From contig CM066997.1 in NCBI GenBank assembly GCA_033977485.1, positions 78,710,634 through 78,774,633 of the forward strand: 64,000 nt of DNA, given 5' to 3'. A program made the translations under genes and the position numbers. Each line of letters opens with the position of its first letter. Position 1 is the first letter of the stretch. Below are positions 36,560 through 48,524 of the stretch, piece by piece. The notes below the pieces were generated by a model. It searched no databases. It saw only the letters and a program-made list of their open reading frames with translations, and had not been told where the DNA came from. The stretch comes from Hydrangea macrophylla. Its lineage: Eukaryota > Streptophyta > Magnoliopsida > Cornales > Hydrangeaceae.

Positions 36560-38002
36560 TCACTTCATTACTTTCTTAAGCTTGCCATTCTCCACTAAAG
36601 GCTCAAGTTCCTCGGTTAACCCTTCAGGCCCATACACATTGTCTCCGAGGCACGAATAATCTTCCTTGGTAGATTGCATCCAGTTCATCTTTACAATATC
36701 AGGCAAAATTGCATGGGACATTAGCTGCCCTAAAGTTGAGATATGAATTGTCGGGTCATAGCATGTAGATCCTATCTCAAGAGAATTGATATTCTGTGGC
36801 AATGAGGGAGCGATGACACCATTTTCAATCAGGTTCTGAATTTCATGCTTGAGCCTCCAACATCTATCTGTGCTATGCCCACATTCTTGGTGAAAATCGC
36901 AGTGCAAATGGGCTTTGAATTTTTGCAGAAGCGGATCTGGCTCTGGCGTGGGTTCCAATTTCTCCAAGTACCCTGTTTCTAGCATCCTCTCAAGTGTAGT
37001 GTTTAAGGACATTCCCAATTCAAAAAATTCTCTTTTCTCCCTTGACTGCCACTGGTTCTGGCTTCCTCTTGCCGCAGTGGTACTTTGATGTTCTTTTTGA
37101 AAAGGTTGAGGAGACAATGTACTGATACCAGCAGACTGATGATAGACTGGCCTTTGATTGTTTGTGTTCTCTTTCTTGATTGGCCTATCCCTGATTACAT
37201 CTTCGACGAGTGTACCTATGTCAAACAGTTGTTCAAATGTCATGATAGACTGGAATCAAAGCTTTTCAAGATACTCAAGCTGTAGATTCTTGACGATCAT
37301 TCGGACTTACTCTTTCTCAGTAGGCCTGCTTGCCATCTAAGCAGCCTTAGCCCTCCAACGAGTAAGGAATCTTGCGAAGGATTCCTCACACTCTTGCCTA
37401 GTGGTTTCTAGATCTCTTGTAGTACCATTGAATGACTGATTGTATGAGTATTGAGCCATAAATGCTCTAGCTAGGGCTTCCCAATCTTTGGCCACAATTG
37501 ATTCTAAGGTCAGATACCATGACAGTGCTGCTCCACTCAGAGTTCTTTGAAACAGCACGACGAAACAGTCAGACCCAATGCCCATGGGTTGTAAGACTCC
37601 CACTTAAAGCCTTAGATGGCTCTTTGGATTTCCAGGTCCGTCGAAGAATTCAATATGAGGCATTTTGAACTTATCAGGGAGTTTTGCTTTTGGAGCATCA
37701 CATAGACCTTCTATATCGAACAAGTATTCATTAACCCCTTTGCTCTTCCTGATCACACTCTCTAGCTTGTCAATTTTAGCCAATTTATCCCGAATCTCTT
37801 GATCTAGCTGAACCTTTGGTTGAACTGGTTCCCCAAGGTCTTCCTCTTCATGAGGCACCGGAGGAGGTGGTGGTCACAGATTAGTTAACTATTCAATCAT
37901 TCTCATCATAGTGGTGAGTTGTTCTTGATTCTGCTCTCTACTTTGATCCAACACAGCTTGCATTGCGGCCAACCTAGTTTCCATATCGGCTTTGTACGTC
38001 AT
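36560..38002 (-). pseudogene. Tat/Ogre-type gag, several in-frame stops
   Basis: The frame runs from ATG 38002 to 36560 without a frameshift, but with in-frame stops at about seven places. Order: N-terminal helix (METRLAAMQAVLDQSREQ), a proline run, GLCDAPKAKLPDKFKMPHIE, the gag core (LSGAALSWYLTLESIVAKDW, YNQSFNGTTRDLE), a Pro/Gln-rich linker, then a zinc-knuckle-like CDFHQECGHSTDRCWRLKHE. These phrases match plant Tat/Ogre gag. Every stop falls where CAA, CAG or CGA would be expected, so all could come from C-to-T changes. Confidence 0.8.
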
Positions 38003-39462
38003 ACCCTCAACCCTAGTCGACTCGGCTATTCCTTCTTCAAACTCTGATCTGATCAAACAGCTTCGGAGCTCTGACCCGGGAAGGAGTTCAAGTTTTTTGG
38101 TCCTATCTTCTTTTCTGGTTTATTAGGGATTTTCAAAATAATCCTGTATCTTATTCCAAAAGAATTTTCAAAGAATGATATTTTACAAAAGAATGGAAAA
38201 TCAAAGATAGAAAATTCATTTCCTTTTCAAAAACATTTTCCAAAATTGAGGAAATCTTTTTCAAAATTCTGAGGAAATCAAATCTTTTCTTTTCAAAAGT
38301 ATATTATAGTCGTCGCACTCGTGAGCCGCATATGTAATGCTCGTGTAGTGTATGCAATGCAGATGAAATGCAATCTAATCTAAATGCAATGCACCTTAAC
38401 CTAGCTTAGACCTAGCATATCAGCATATAAACATAAGATTCCTTGAGTATGCTAATTACCTTACTAATCCAATCATTATCCAAGGATTTTTAGCTTTGAA
38501 ATTCTTGATGGCTCATGTTAACGAAATTGAATTTTTCGTGAAAATCTTGAAAGAGAGGGGGAGATTTGTAAATTTCAAAAATATTTTTGAATCATCAATG
38601 CTTGTGGTGTGAAATCATGATTCTTGAAAATCAAGGTAGGAAATTTGAAATTCTAAAATCTGGGCGAGTTTTGAAATTGAATTATCAAAGTGTGAAATCA
38701 TGATTTTTCTTTTTGAATACCAAGGTTTTGAAATCCTCTAAAATCTAAGAGGAGAATTAAAAATTGAATCATCGAAGTAGGAATTTTGAAATTCTCTAAA
38801 ATCTAGGGAGAACTTTGGAAGGATTTTGTGAAAGTGAATTTCAAAGCAATTTTTCAAAAGGGATCTTCCTGGAATTTTTCAAAAGACTCAGGTTTTAAAA
38901 GAAACGCTAGTATTTTTAAAATTTTCAAAAATTGTCCTTGAATAATGATTGGATGTTCGGATAAAGACCATACTACTCTAGAGGAATCTACCATACAAGG
39001 TTTGATGATGCCTTCGCATACACATCCTCATCATCCACATAATCCCTTACGGGTAAACGCAAATAATTCATCACATTGTCCTAATCAAAGATGATTATCA
39101 AGATCCTAATTGAAGGGTTCTATAGAAACTATATGCAAAGGCTGGGTTTTAGTCTCATAAGGGGTCCATTAGCAAGCTCAGCGGTGTGGGTGACCGCATC
39201 CCAGAGGGCTGCCGTTCACACATGGGCTCTATATACCGCACGCGGTACAAGGATAATAGTGACTATATGCTACCAAAACTCTTAACGAATAGAGGAAAGA
39301 GGGCCCTCACCCACAAGGAACTGGTCTCAAGCAATCGCGGTGAAAGAACAATGCAAGTGTAAATGCAGGCAGAAACAACACGATTATTGAATTAATAACA
39401 AGGATATTCTTTCGCTCAAGTCAAACCCTCGAAGAACAAGAAACCAACGGTTTCATGTTCAA
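38003..39462 (-). other. Tat-like 5' untranslated leader
   Basis: Long and non-coding, with repeated TTTGAAATT/TTTCAAAA phrases (38500-38900). No frame of interest. Confidence 0.6.
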
Positions 39463-39481
39463 GTCCCCAGCAGAGTCACCA
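39463..39481 (-). promoter_or_regulatory. Primer binding site of the Tat-like element
   Basis: The minus strand reads TGGTGACTCTGCTGGGGAC, three bases from the LTR end. It ends in the TGG complement of a tRNA CCA tail. This type of site is usual in Tat/Ogre elements, where tRNA-Arg is often given as primer. I did not verify the tRNA. Confidence 0.7.
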
Positions 39482-39484
39482 AAT

Positions 39485-42400
39485 TGTGGACGGATCCCAA
39501 GGAGCACACTTCAGGGAAAACTAGAACTTCTTCACGCGGTCCTAGAGACAAAGAGTTGTCACCTAATTTTTATCGGGAATTAGGAAACCCAAGTTTGACT
39601 CACCCAAAATTGAATAAGGTTACTCGCCCTTCATTACCAAAAATTAGGTTTGGGGGTCTTGGTACAAGAGGGGAAGGAGCCCAAGCAGGACTAAAGCACC
39701 CCCCTCCTCGCCCTACTGAATGGTAGGTCTTGATTTAAATCTCCTTGTTTTTAATTCATAATTGGTGTTGTTTCCTTAAACATACTAGATATATATACAT
39801 GTCAAAAGGGAACATCTAAGGAAAATCATGTCAAGAGATTAAATCAAATAGAAGTTGGATGCACATGCAATCTAAGAAAGAGGTATACTTACAGTGATTA
39901 GTCCTGCCCGGGACCGATGCAAAATAAAGGAAACATGTCATGATATACAAAAGGGAACAAGAGAACTTACATTGGGTTGACTCAAGCGGAGTTACAAAAG
40001 CAAAAAGAAATGGAAAAGTGTAATGCAATCATGCAACAATCCTAGATAAGATGTCTCTAACAAATAATCATATAAACAGAGTCTATCCTAAAGGAATTGT
40101 GTCGTTGAAAACAAAGTTGTAAACCTAGAAAAATTCTAAGTGAAGGGATAGAGATAGTACACGATACATGGGCACTAAGCCACATGTAGACGAGGCAAAC
40201 CCACAAATCAAAGTCCGAATCCACGGCATTCAATTCTCTACACTAAAACAATAAAGAATACCCAAGCATTGCAAAAACACAAGCAAACATATGACATGCA
40301 TGATAAACAAAGAAAACATGTCATCAATCAAATTTCCAGATTCGGCAACGTATAATGAATCCTATCAAAAGTGGTCTTAAACATGAGCTGGGTTAAAACC
40401 CTTTTACAGAAAGTTAGATATATGTCTTAGGGAACTTCTCCAAAAAGTACAACCTCTTACCATTTTTGAAGTTTGAGAAATAAGAGTTTTGGGAACAGTG
40501 GATCAGGACTATCCACTGTTCTTGTAAAAATCATAATTAATTCTACAAAAATCATGTGAAGCTCTATTTGGTGTCAAAAGAAAGCTATTTCATAGTAGTT
40601 TATGAAAACAATAATCCCATTGACATGTCAGGATCATAAAGTTTCTGAAAAAGTGTTTTAAGCAGACTCTGTTATTCTGGAAGTTTGGTATCATTTGACA
40701 AAGGAACGTAAAGTATAATAAAAGCATAATAAATATTCATGAATCATATTAATCAAGTTGATCTAAGCTTTTGATCTCTCATCCAATTATCCTAGATGAT
40801 TTCTAAACCAAGTTTAATTCATCAATTGTTGTTGAGTGATCAAGGTATGACCATTTTGTATACATAATCATAATTGTAGTTAAATCTAGAAAATTCCAGA
40901 ATAGTAGTATCAACTTCAAACGTTTAGAAAACGATCTTAACTCGATCGTATGCTCACCATTTTATATCAGCATATAGATACATGAGTTAGGAATCATCCC
41001 CAAAAAGCGGAACATCAATAACTATTATGGATTTTCTGAAATTCAAGCACAGAGAGACTATGTTCAAATCTGTCAACCGATTTTTCAATAATTTCTAAAA
41101 ATAGCATATGGATCCTAGAAGCTCTCAAAACGGACCGAATGAAAGCTAATTCATCAAAGTTTACCCAAAAAATTTGAAATCCATCAAACTATGGGTTTTA
41201 ATGGACCAAATTTCATGGACAAAACCAATTTGTTTTGCTGAATTTTCATCTAGTTCATTTTAAAGTGTGAGGAAAACATCTTATGTGATGGTTTAAGCTT
41301 AGTTTGAGAGATCAAACTCATAGATCTACTTGATTAACATAATTTCCAATCAATTTAGCCCTCAAGTTCTATGAAGAACTTTAGATCATGGATCAAAGGG
41401 ACTTACAAATATCCTATTGGAGATGAATTTTAATAGGAGTTCTAGGTAATAGAAATAATCAAGAGATGGGTATGAACATAGGAATCATCCCTCTCATAGA
41501 TCATACTTCTAAACTATCATAGAATTCAAAATAGATACATATTTATAATCATGTATGCATGGATTTAAATTAAAACATAAGAATGAAATCAAAATTCAAA
41601 ATCAAAGTAAACAATCTCTAAGTATGAATTATCAATGAAAATCAAAAGAGATTTGGATCTAGCTATGTGAGTGTGTCAAGAACAAGAGACGAAGAAGATG
41701 AGTGTTTTAATAAATGAAATAAAACTAAGCTAGATCTAAATCTTATATATCTATATATACAAAATAGGAATTAGAGATGAATTATGGTGTTTACCTCTAG
41801 GAGGATTCTCAATTATATAACCAAAGTTGAATTGAAGATCTTCTTCTTCATGTGTTCTTTAAGTACTCATCCATGGAAGTTAATGGAGGCAATTGATGTC
41901 TAATTCATCTAATCTAATTATCTTGAGATTAGTTTAGGGAATTCTAATTCATAATTCTCTCTCTCTAGAATTCTCTCTTAAGTTAAAAGTATTTTGCAAG
42001 TATATTCACTTGTGTACTCTCTTGTGTATGCTTGTATGTACTTGTGTGTCTATATATCCTCTTGTGTGTGTCTTGTGTGTCAAAGATGATCTCATATGGA
42101 TCTATATATAGAGTTTTGAAGACTTAGCTCTTAAGTTACATGGTTAAAATAGGATTTTCAGAGAGCAAAAAAGGGTTAAAATGGCCATTTTGGCGTCTAA
42201 ACGCAATTTCCAGGCAATTTCCTCGTAGTGGGAGCCTTCTAGAAGGGTCTGGAGCCAGAAAAATGCAATAGAGAACACAATATGTAGGTGGCGGTTATGG
42301 TGGGACCCGCCACCCCACAACCCAAAATTGCCACCTATTTTTCTTGCTCCTCTGGTCGCCCACAAGCCCTGTTTCAAATATTACGTGCACTATTTTTCCA

Positions 42401-42897
42401 GATTTTTGTAAAAATGCATTTTGGTGTTCGATATCGTCCGTTTATGTACCGTTGGAAAGCTGTCGAGTTGAATTTTAGTATAAAAATATTCTAGGAGGTT
42501 TTGAAATAACAATTAAAGTCCAATTAAAGCCTAGAAGTCCTCTAGAACTTTCGTCGTCTTTTTAAAATCAAACGACGTCTTTTTCAAAATTATTTTCCAA
42601 TGCGCGTCGATTTTGATCTTTTCTTTAAAATTATATCTCTGGATATCTAGAATACTGCATTTAGAATACTTAATGATCATATAACCCTGAGAGAATATGA
42701 ATTCTGAGAGACGATTTTGACAAGACCATGATTTATCCATGGAAAAGGGCTTTTCTGAGCTTGAAGTCACTTTTCGAAGTTCAATCTTTCGATTGTGTGG
42801 AATCCAGTACCTTCCACGGGGTACTTTTCATCATCGAATCCTCCAAGATATTGTCCACCCTAAATCCTATCAGTGTGGTCAAAATTGGGTTTCTACA
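39485..42897 (-). mobile_element. Tat-like 5' LTR (right copy)
   Basis: 3413 bases matching the left LTR, differing by scattered substitutions. Its outer edge reads TGTGGACGG, while the left copy has about 47 extra bases between TGT and GGACGG. This indicates a deletion in this copy after insertion. Confidence 0.78.
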
Positions 42898-43429
42898 CTC
42901 TCTAACTAAATATATATAGATATGTATGTGTATGTATGTATATAGGTGTATGTATATATGTATCAAACACAAGCACTCACAACTCTCTCTCTCTTTCTAA
43001 TATCTGGTTCTCTAAACTCTCATACACACATGAAATACAAGTATATATATTGGGAAGAGGGGTGAGCAGGTGGTTGTGTACGCATGAAACCTGAGATTTA
43101 TGATAATTACAAGTTCGGTCGATTGAGAGTCGTTCGATCAATCGATCGAAAGCAGATCGACCAGTTTGATTTATTGCAATGGGGTTTAATCGATTAAAGT
43201 AAGGACCATGTAATAAATTCATATAAATAGGGTTTCCATCAATTGAACAGAGTTTGATCGCTTGAACTTAGAAATGCTCAATCGCTTGAACAATGTTCAA
43301 TCGATTGAAGAAATAAATTCTCGATCGCTCAAACTGACTTCAATCGATTGAAAGTGAAACTTCAAGTATGGTCACGGGAAGTATATAACATCTCTCTATA
43401 TTAATAAATACTAAAAATATAGGGTAGTA
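42898..43429 (-). mobile_element. Tekay-like 3' LTR, inner part
   Basis: It resumes after the Tat-like insertion and runs to ...GGGTAGTACA at about 43429, where TGTACTACCC starts on the minus strand. It holds a TATG/TATA microsatellite (42909-42965) and the CGATCGATCGAA word cluster at 43116-43350. Confidence 0.6.
43116..43350. repeat. TTCGATCGATCGAA word cluster (Tekay LTR, inner)
   Basis: About ten variants of GTTCGATCGATCGAAA, GTTTGATCGCTTGAAC and GTTCAATCGATTGAAG. It pairs with the cluster at 29005-29125 across the Tat insertion. Confidence 0.7.
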
Positions 43430-45354
43430 CATCATCCACCACTCATTAAGGATTTCGTCCTCGAAATCGAAAACAAACAAGGTCTAAAATAGAAATGGAA
43501 ACTTCTCACGCATCTTCGACTCTAGCTCCCATGAAACTTCTCCTTCATCATGATGCTTCCACTGGATCTTTACTAGCGGGATCTCCTTGTTCCTGAGCTT
43601 CTTGATTCCTCGATCTAAATTCACACTGGTCCTTCTTTGAACGTAACGTTGTCGCTGACTTCAATATCTTCAAAGTTGATTTCATGCATTGGGTTGTGAG
43701 CACACTTCCTCGGAATACTGATGTGGAATACGTTGTGCACTCCTGACATCTTCGGTGGCAATGTAAGTCAATAAGCAACCTTTCCAACATGTTCCAGGAT
43801 CTTAAATGGTTTGATAAATTGCGACGATAACTTGCCTCTCTTCTGACCAAATCTGACGATGCCTCGAACGGGTGAAACCTTGAGTAGCACATGATCTCCA
43901 ACTGCGAACTCCAAGTCTTTGCATCGTTTGTCAGCATAACTCTTGTGTTATGTCTAAGCTGTCTTCATCTTCTCACCAATAATCTGAATCTTCTTATTGG
44001 TTTCTTGTACCATTTCTGGACCAAGGAGTTAAGTATCTCTGACTTTGGCCCAATATTATAGCGATCAGCATGGTCTTCGTGCAAAGTTTCAAATGATGCC
44101 ATCCCTATACTCGTATGATAACTACTGTTGTAAGCAAACTCGATCAGCGGTAGGTCTGTCTCCCAAGAACCCTAAAAAATGATAACACAATCACGAAACA
44201 AGTCCTTCATCACTTGATTAACTCCTTCGGTTTACCCATCGATCTGCGAATGAAAGGCTGAACTCAGGTTTAGTGTTGTTGCCATCACTGTTTGGAGACT
44301 CTTTTAGAATTCTGCAGTAAAGTATGAAGTTCTGACACAATAGAGATAGGTAAACCGTGTAACCGTACAACGTGCTGTAGATACATCCAGCTTAAACGTT
44401 CCACTAGATACGTCATACTGTAAGCGATAAAATGTGCCATCTTCTTAAGTCGATACACGATTACCCAAATAGCGTCGTGGTTCTGCTATAACTTTGGCAA
44501 TCCTACCACAAAATCCATGGTTATGTGTTCCCATTTCCATTGGAGAATCGGTAATGGTTACAGTAATCCAGGTGGTTTCTGATGTTTTACCTTTACTTAT
44601 TTACAAGTAAGACACTGAGATACATACTCAGCTACTTCTAGCTTCATTCCTTCCCACCAGAAATTTCTCTTCAAGTCCTTGTACATCTTTATACCTCTAG
44701 GATGTATAGTCATCCGTGACTTATATGCTTCATCCAATATTTCTTTCTAGAGATTATCTTCGTCAGGTACACAAAGTCTACCTTTACATCGTAAAGCTCC
44801 GTCTATACTGATACTCCAGACTTCTGGTTCCTTCGCTGACATCTTGGAAAACTATAACTTTAAATCTTCTGTCATCTATTGAACTTCTATGATACGGCTG
44901 ATCAAGGTTAGTTCTACCATAAGACATCCAAAATGTTATCCTCCCATTACTTTCATTGACTAGAGATCGAATTCATCTAACACTTCCAATGCTCTCCATT
45001 CTCGCGTTAATAATGTAGCGATCACTAGTCAAGATTGATGGCTCAAAGCATCGGCTACGACATTCGCTTTACCCGATGGTATTGCAATGAAAAATCATAG
45101 TCATTGAGTAACTCCATCCATCTTCTGTTCAACTCCTTCTAAGAGAATAAATACTTCAAGCTCTTATGATCAAAAAATAGATCAAACTTCTCTCCATAGA
45201 GATAATGTCTCCAATCTTTAATGCAAACACTATTGTTGCTTATCGCAATCATGTGTAGGATAGTTCTCCTTATGTATCTTCAATTATCTTAATCCATATG
45301 TAATGACATTCCCATCCTGCATAAGCACACAACCCAGTCCCTAGTATGATGCAT
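43430..45354 (-). pseudogene. Tekay/Del-like pol remnant (RNase H, integrase, chromodomain)
   Basis: Translating the minus strand in shifting frames gives recognisable pieces. RNase H is at about 45350-45060 (GLGCVLMQDGNVITY, GKANVVADALSHQS). The integrase zinc-binding part is at about 44640-44600 (FWWEGMKLEVAEYVSQCLTC). The core start is EHITMDFVVGLPK, with the Asp at 44513-44515. The C-terminus is at 43890-43700 (GDHVLLKVSPVRGIVRFGQK). A chromodomain-like end (LRNKEIPLVKIQWKHH, EGEVSWELESKMRE) stops at 43484. A GAGGACGAAATCC phrase before the LTR is typical of this lineage. Many stops and shifts; the RT part is not in the window. Confidence 0.8.
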
Positions 45355-46811
45355 CTATGAGACATTGACATTTTAATATATGGATATCAACTTTACATTT
45401 CATTATGTATGTTTCTTTCATGAGATGATTGTTAATCCTTAAGTATCATATTAGGTAATTCATGAGTGTATGAGATATATATAAGTGATATACAAATTAC
45501 TATTCTTTGATACTTAGAACTTGTCACAATGGATGACGAGACTGGATATCTCATTAGGTTTACATTGTAGCATGATTAACTACCATTGGATGGAGTGATG
45601 AATCTCAATTGCTAGAGTTTTGTTCTTAGTTAAAATGCTAGTGCTTATAGTGCATTAGTGGACCTGAGCTTTCCTATTGACACTCAAGACTGTCAACAGT
45701 CGATAGGAACTCATAACTTGTATAAGGTACGTGTTCTCAATCTTGAGACAATTATGGACACAAACTGTGGATATGGCTGCTTTGACTTACCAGTCAATGA
45801 GGTCTGTAAAAGATCAACACCTGGGTATCTTGGGTATGTCATGTTCATAGGGTTATGAACATGTATTATCAAGATAGAATCTACCCTCTAATTCAGAGTA
45901 AGCATTCTCTTAAGAATGTCACCAAGTTGATTACTGAGAACTGCAGTCTTGTTGATAAGTAGTTATCAACATGTTTGGTAATCATGAGAGGTGAATGAGA
46001 CTCAAGGAATGGAAGAAGTAATCATGATTCAGGTTGATAGTAACAGTTATCCGACAACCTGAATATGATTACGAATGCTAATGGTAGAGAGACATTAGTA
46101 CACCATACAAGTCTAGATATCGCTTCGAATTTGTTCTTTTGCATTGGAGTTTAGTTATTATTTTATAGTGGAGTAAACATTAACTAATCAATTGGTTAGT
46201 TTGCTTATCAAAGAGTTTGGTCATGGGAATTAACAACTGATCTGAGCTAACAATAAAGAGCCTAGGAGGTCCCATGCTTAGCTCCGCTAGGATTCTTGGA
46301 AAGGCACATGAGGATCTTGTCAAGGCAAGTTCGATCAATCGAAGGTGTCTCGATCGATTGAAGTCTTGACGGGTTCGATCGCTCGAAGGTGGTTCGATCG
46401 ATCGAACCCACTTCGATCACTCAAACATTAGGTCAATTCTAGGAATCTATAAATAGGGCAGCTGCATCCAGAAAAAAGAGTTCTCATTTTAACACACCAA
46501 AAGCTGTAGAAACTATTTTTAGAGCTCCCAAACCTTCACTATCCTCTCTATTAGGGTTCCCACCAACCCTAGTATTTCTGGCTGGCATCCGCAGGAGTCA
46601 TAAGAATGAAGATAGCTTAGTGGAAGTTGCTGCACCATCCAGGAGAAAGAAATTCAAAATTGGGTTCAAGACCTGAGGTAATTTCTTGTTCCCCTCTTTT
46701 GCACACATCTATGGAATTGACGAGTAGTAGATCATGTGCTACCAATAAGTTTTGAAACTTAATCTTTCTGTTGCGCATTTAAAAATTTATTTTAAACCTA
46801 TTTTTCCTACA
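45355..46811 (+). mobile_element. Copia-1 5' LTR, lacking about 33 bases at its start
   Basis: It aligns to the Copia-2 LTRs from TATGAGACATTGAC to the terminal TTTTTCCTACA. The first ~33 bases (TGTTGGGTTTTTGCCC...) are missing at the junction with Tekay RNase H. It is more diverged than the Copia-2 pair. A TATAAATAG box is at 46448-46456. Confidence 0.85.
46325..46435. promoter_or_regulatory. TTCGATCGATCGAA array upstream of the TATA box (Copia-1)
   Basis: Five to six copies of variants of this palindrome, ending about 15 bases before the TATAAATAG box. The same layout appears in both Copia-2 LTRs. Confidence 0.5.
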
Positions 46812-46812
46812 A

Positions 46813-46826
46813 TTGGTATCAGAGCC
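46813..46826 (+). promoter_or_regulatory. Primer binding site, initiator tRNA-Met (Copia-1)
   Basis: TTGGTATCAGAGCC one base after the LTR, complementary to the 3' end of plant initiator tRNA-Met, as in most plant Copia elements. Confidence 0.9.
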
Positions 46827-48524
46827 ACGCTTGTTTGGATCTATAGATGCATTTTGGAACGCTAGTTTTGATTTGCATGTTGATTTTAGGACTGTTTTTG
46901 AAACTACATCGTCACAGATCTATTTCTGTTGTGTTTTTGCAGCAGAATACAAATCTATGAATGCATGGGATGCATGATGGGTTCGATCGATCGAAGTAGG
47001 TTCAATCGATCGAGACTCTGCTGTTCTCAAGCGATTGAAGGACCTTCGATCAATCGAACCTGATTTTGTTCGATCAATTGAACTATGTTCGATCAATCAA
47101 GAATGATTTTTTATCCAGGTGTACTTTTCATAGATTAAAAGGTTTTTAAAATTATAAGTTTTAAATTTTAAATTATTCTAGAATTTTCTCAGATTATTCT
47201 GTGAAATTGAATGTTCAAGCGATTGAACAATATTCAATCGATCAAAGGTTCGAGCGATCGAACGGCTTTTGATTGATCGAAGTGTGACAGAGAAGTTAGA
47301 TGTTGTTTTAATGTTCTAAATCAGTGCGTAAAGAGTTTATGTACTGTGTAAATCAATTAAGGATTCCAATGGATTATATATATTTGTTATATATATGGAT
47401 GTGTGTGCAACTAAGCTTCTTGCAGCAAGATTAGTCCGCTACCTCCCATGGCACCAAGACCAATTATAAAATATTGTATTGTTTGAGATTGGTGCATGCT
47501 GTATTTAATTTTGGTTTGGTTTTAAGGCATGTGTAAAGGGCGCTGCGACTTTAATCCTGTGAAAAGGAAAGTCGCACCGGTTTCCCTAGCCTTCTTTATT
47601 TTCTTGTTGTTAATTTCTATTTCTAGATGAATTGTAAGCTTCAAAAGAAGCATAGGAGCAATGTAATAGAATTAGAATATACATGAAGATGGAGGAGCAA
47701 GCTGTTGTCCATGAAGATGGAGCTGGAGGCGATCAAATCAAGAAGGATGTTCTATGGAGATAGAGCCATGGGAGATAAAGGCATCGTTTCGATGTTTTTT
47801 TATTTCATTTTAGTTTTTTGTTTTATGTGCTTGGTTTGTGATTGACATTTAATTATATTGTTACTACTTGCATGCACGTAAAGCAAGTTTTCTAAATAAA
47901 ATTCAAAAACCGTCTTCAACGCATTAGTAAACATTAGATGTTTATGGGTAATGTGTAGAAACAATTTTTCCAAAAGCAAACTAATTTTCTACCAAATCTA
48001 GTAGGAGAGGGTCTTATTTATAACACTCACGATCTTCCATTAACGGTTCATTGTAAGATGAGTAGTGCATTCTGTGTCACCTCGCCAGGGGTGATCATTC
48101 CATACGAAGGGTACACTATTCATTGGTTACTAGATGTGAACTTCCTATGGATAGGATCAATCAAACGTGTTAGAGGGTGACCACCACACGGAGACACTAC
48201 TTGAGGCGGTTGTGATTGGATCCTAGTTAATGGTACACACTAGCTAAGCTATGGATAAGGAATCCCACACGGGGCATTATTCAGAAACTTAGTGATCAAA
48301 TAAGCTCGAGAGTCATAACTTGTTTTGCAAGAGTTGCATAGCGGACAAGTCATGATTAATCGGAAGATCGAGTATTGACCGCCACAGGGAGGCTTTATTC
48401 TTTCATTTCGATATTCCGGCGACTTTGTTTTAAAATAAGAGTTTTTAAGGATTCTTTTATTTCAAACTGCCAAATTCTGACATCCATATTTATTTTGTCT
48501 TTTGATTTTTTTCAGTAAATCATA
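46827..48524 (+). other. Copia-1 untranslated leader
   Basis: Non-coding. A second CGATCGATCGAA-type array at 46978-47282 contains about ten imperfect copies. Otherwise it parallels the Copia-2 leader (50297-51953). Confidence 0.6.

Larger units (their letters stand above)
29402..42897 (-). mobile_element. Tat-like LTR retrotransposon with gag only
   Basis: Two ~3.4-kb direct repeats (29402-32870 and 39485-42897) enclose 6.6 kb. A primer site lies beside the right LTR and a Tat/Ogre-type gag lies on the minus strand. No protease, RT, RNase H or integrase can be recognised in the interior. Between gag and the 3' LTR there is instead non-coding DNA with a Stowaway MITE, exon-like pieces and a CACTA-type terminus. 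It is therefore non-autonomous, either by pol loss or as a gag-only derivative. Confidence 0.75.
29397..42902. repeat. CTCTC target duplication around the Tat-like element
   Basis: CTCTC occurs at 29397-29401 and 42898-42902. The site is CT-rich, so chance is possible. The LTR end it implies (29402) is supported by a terminal inverted repeat (TGTAGACACCC / GGGTGGTCTACA). Confidence 0.5.
27681..45354 (-). mobile_element. Tekay/Del-like chromovirus (Gypsy), interrupted
   Basis: The LTR starts TGTCACGCCCCGG at 27681, characteristic of this lineage. It resumes after the nested Tat-like element and ends at about 43429. A degenerate minus-strand pol with integrase and a C-terminal chromodomain remnant follows to 45354. 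There Copia-1 interrupts it in the RNase H region. The rest, including the 5' LTR, is not in this window. Confidence 0.7.
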
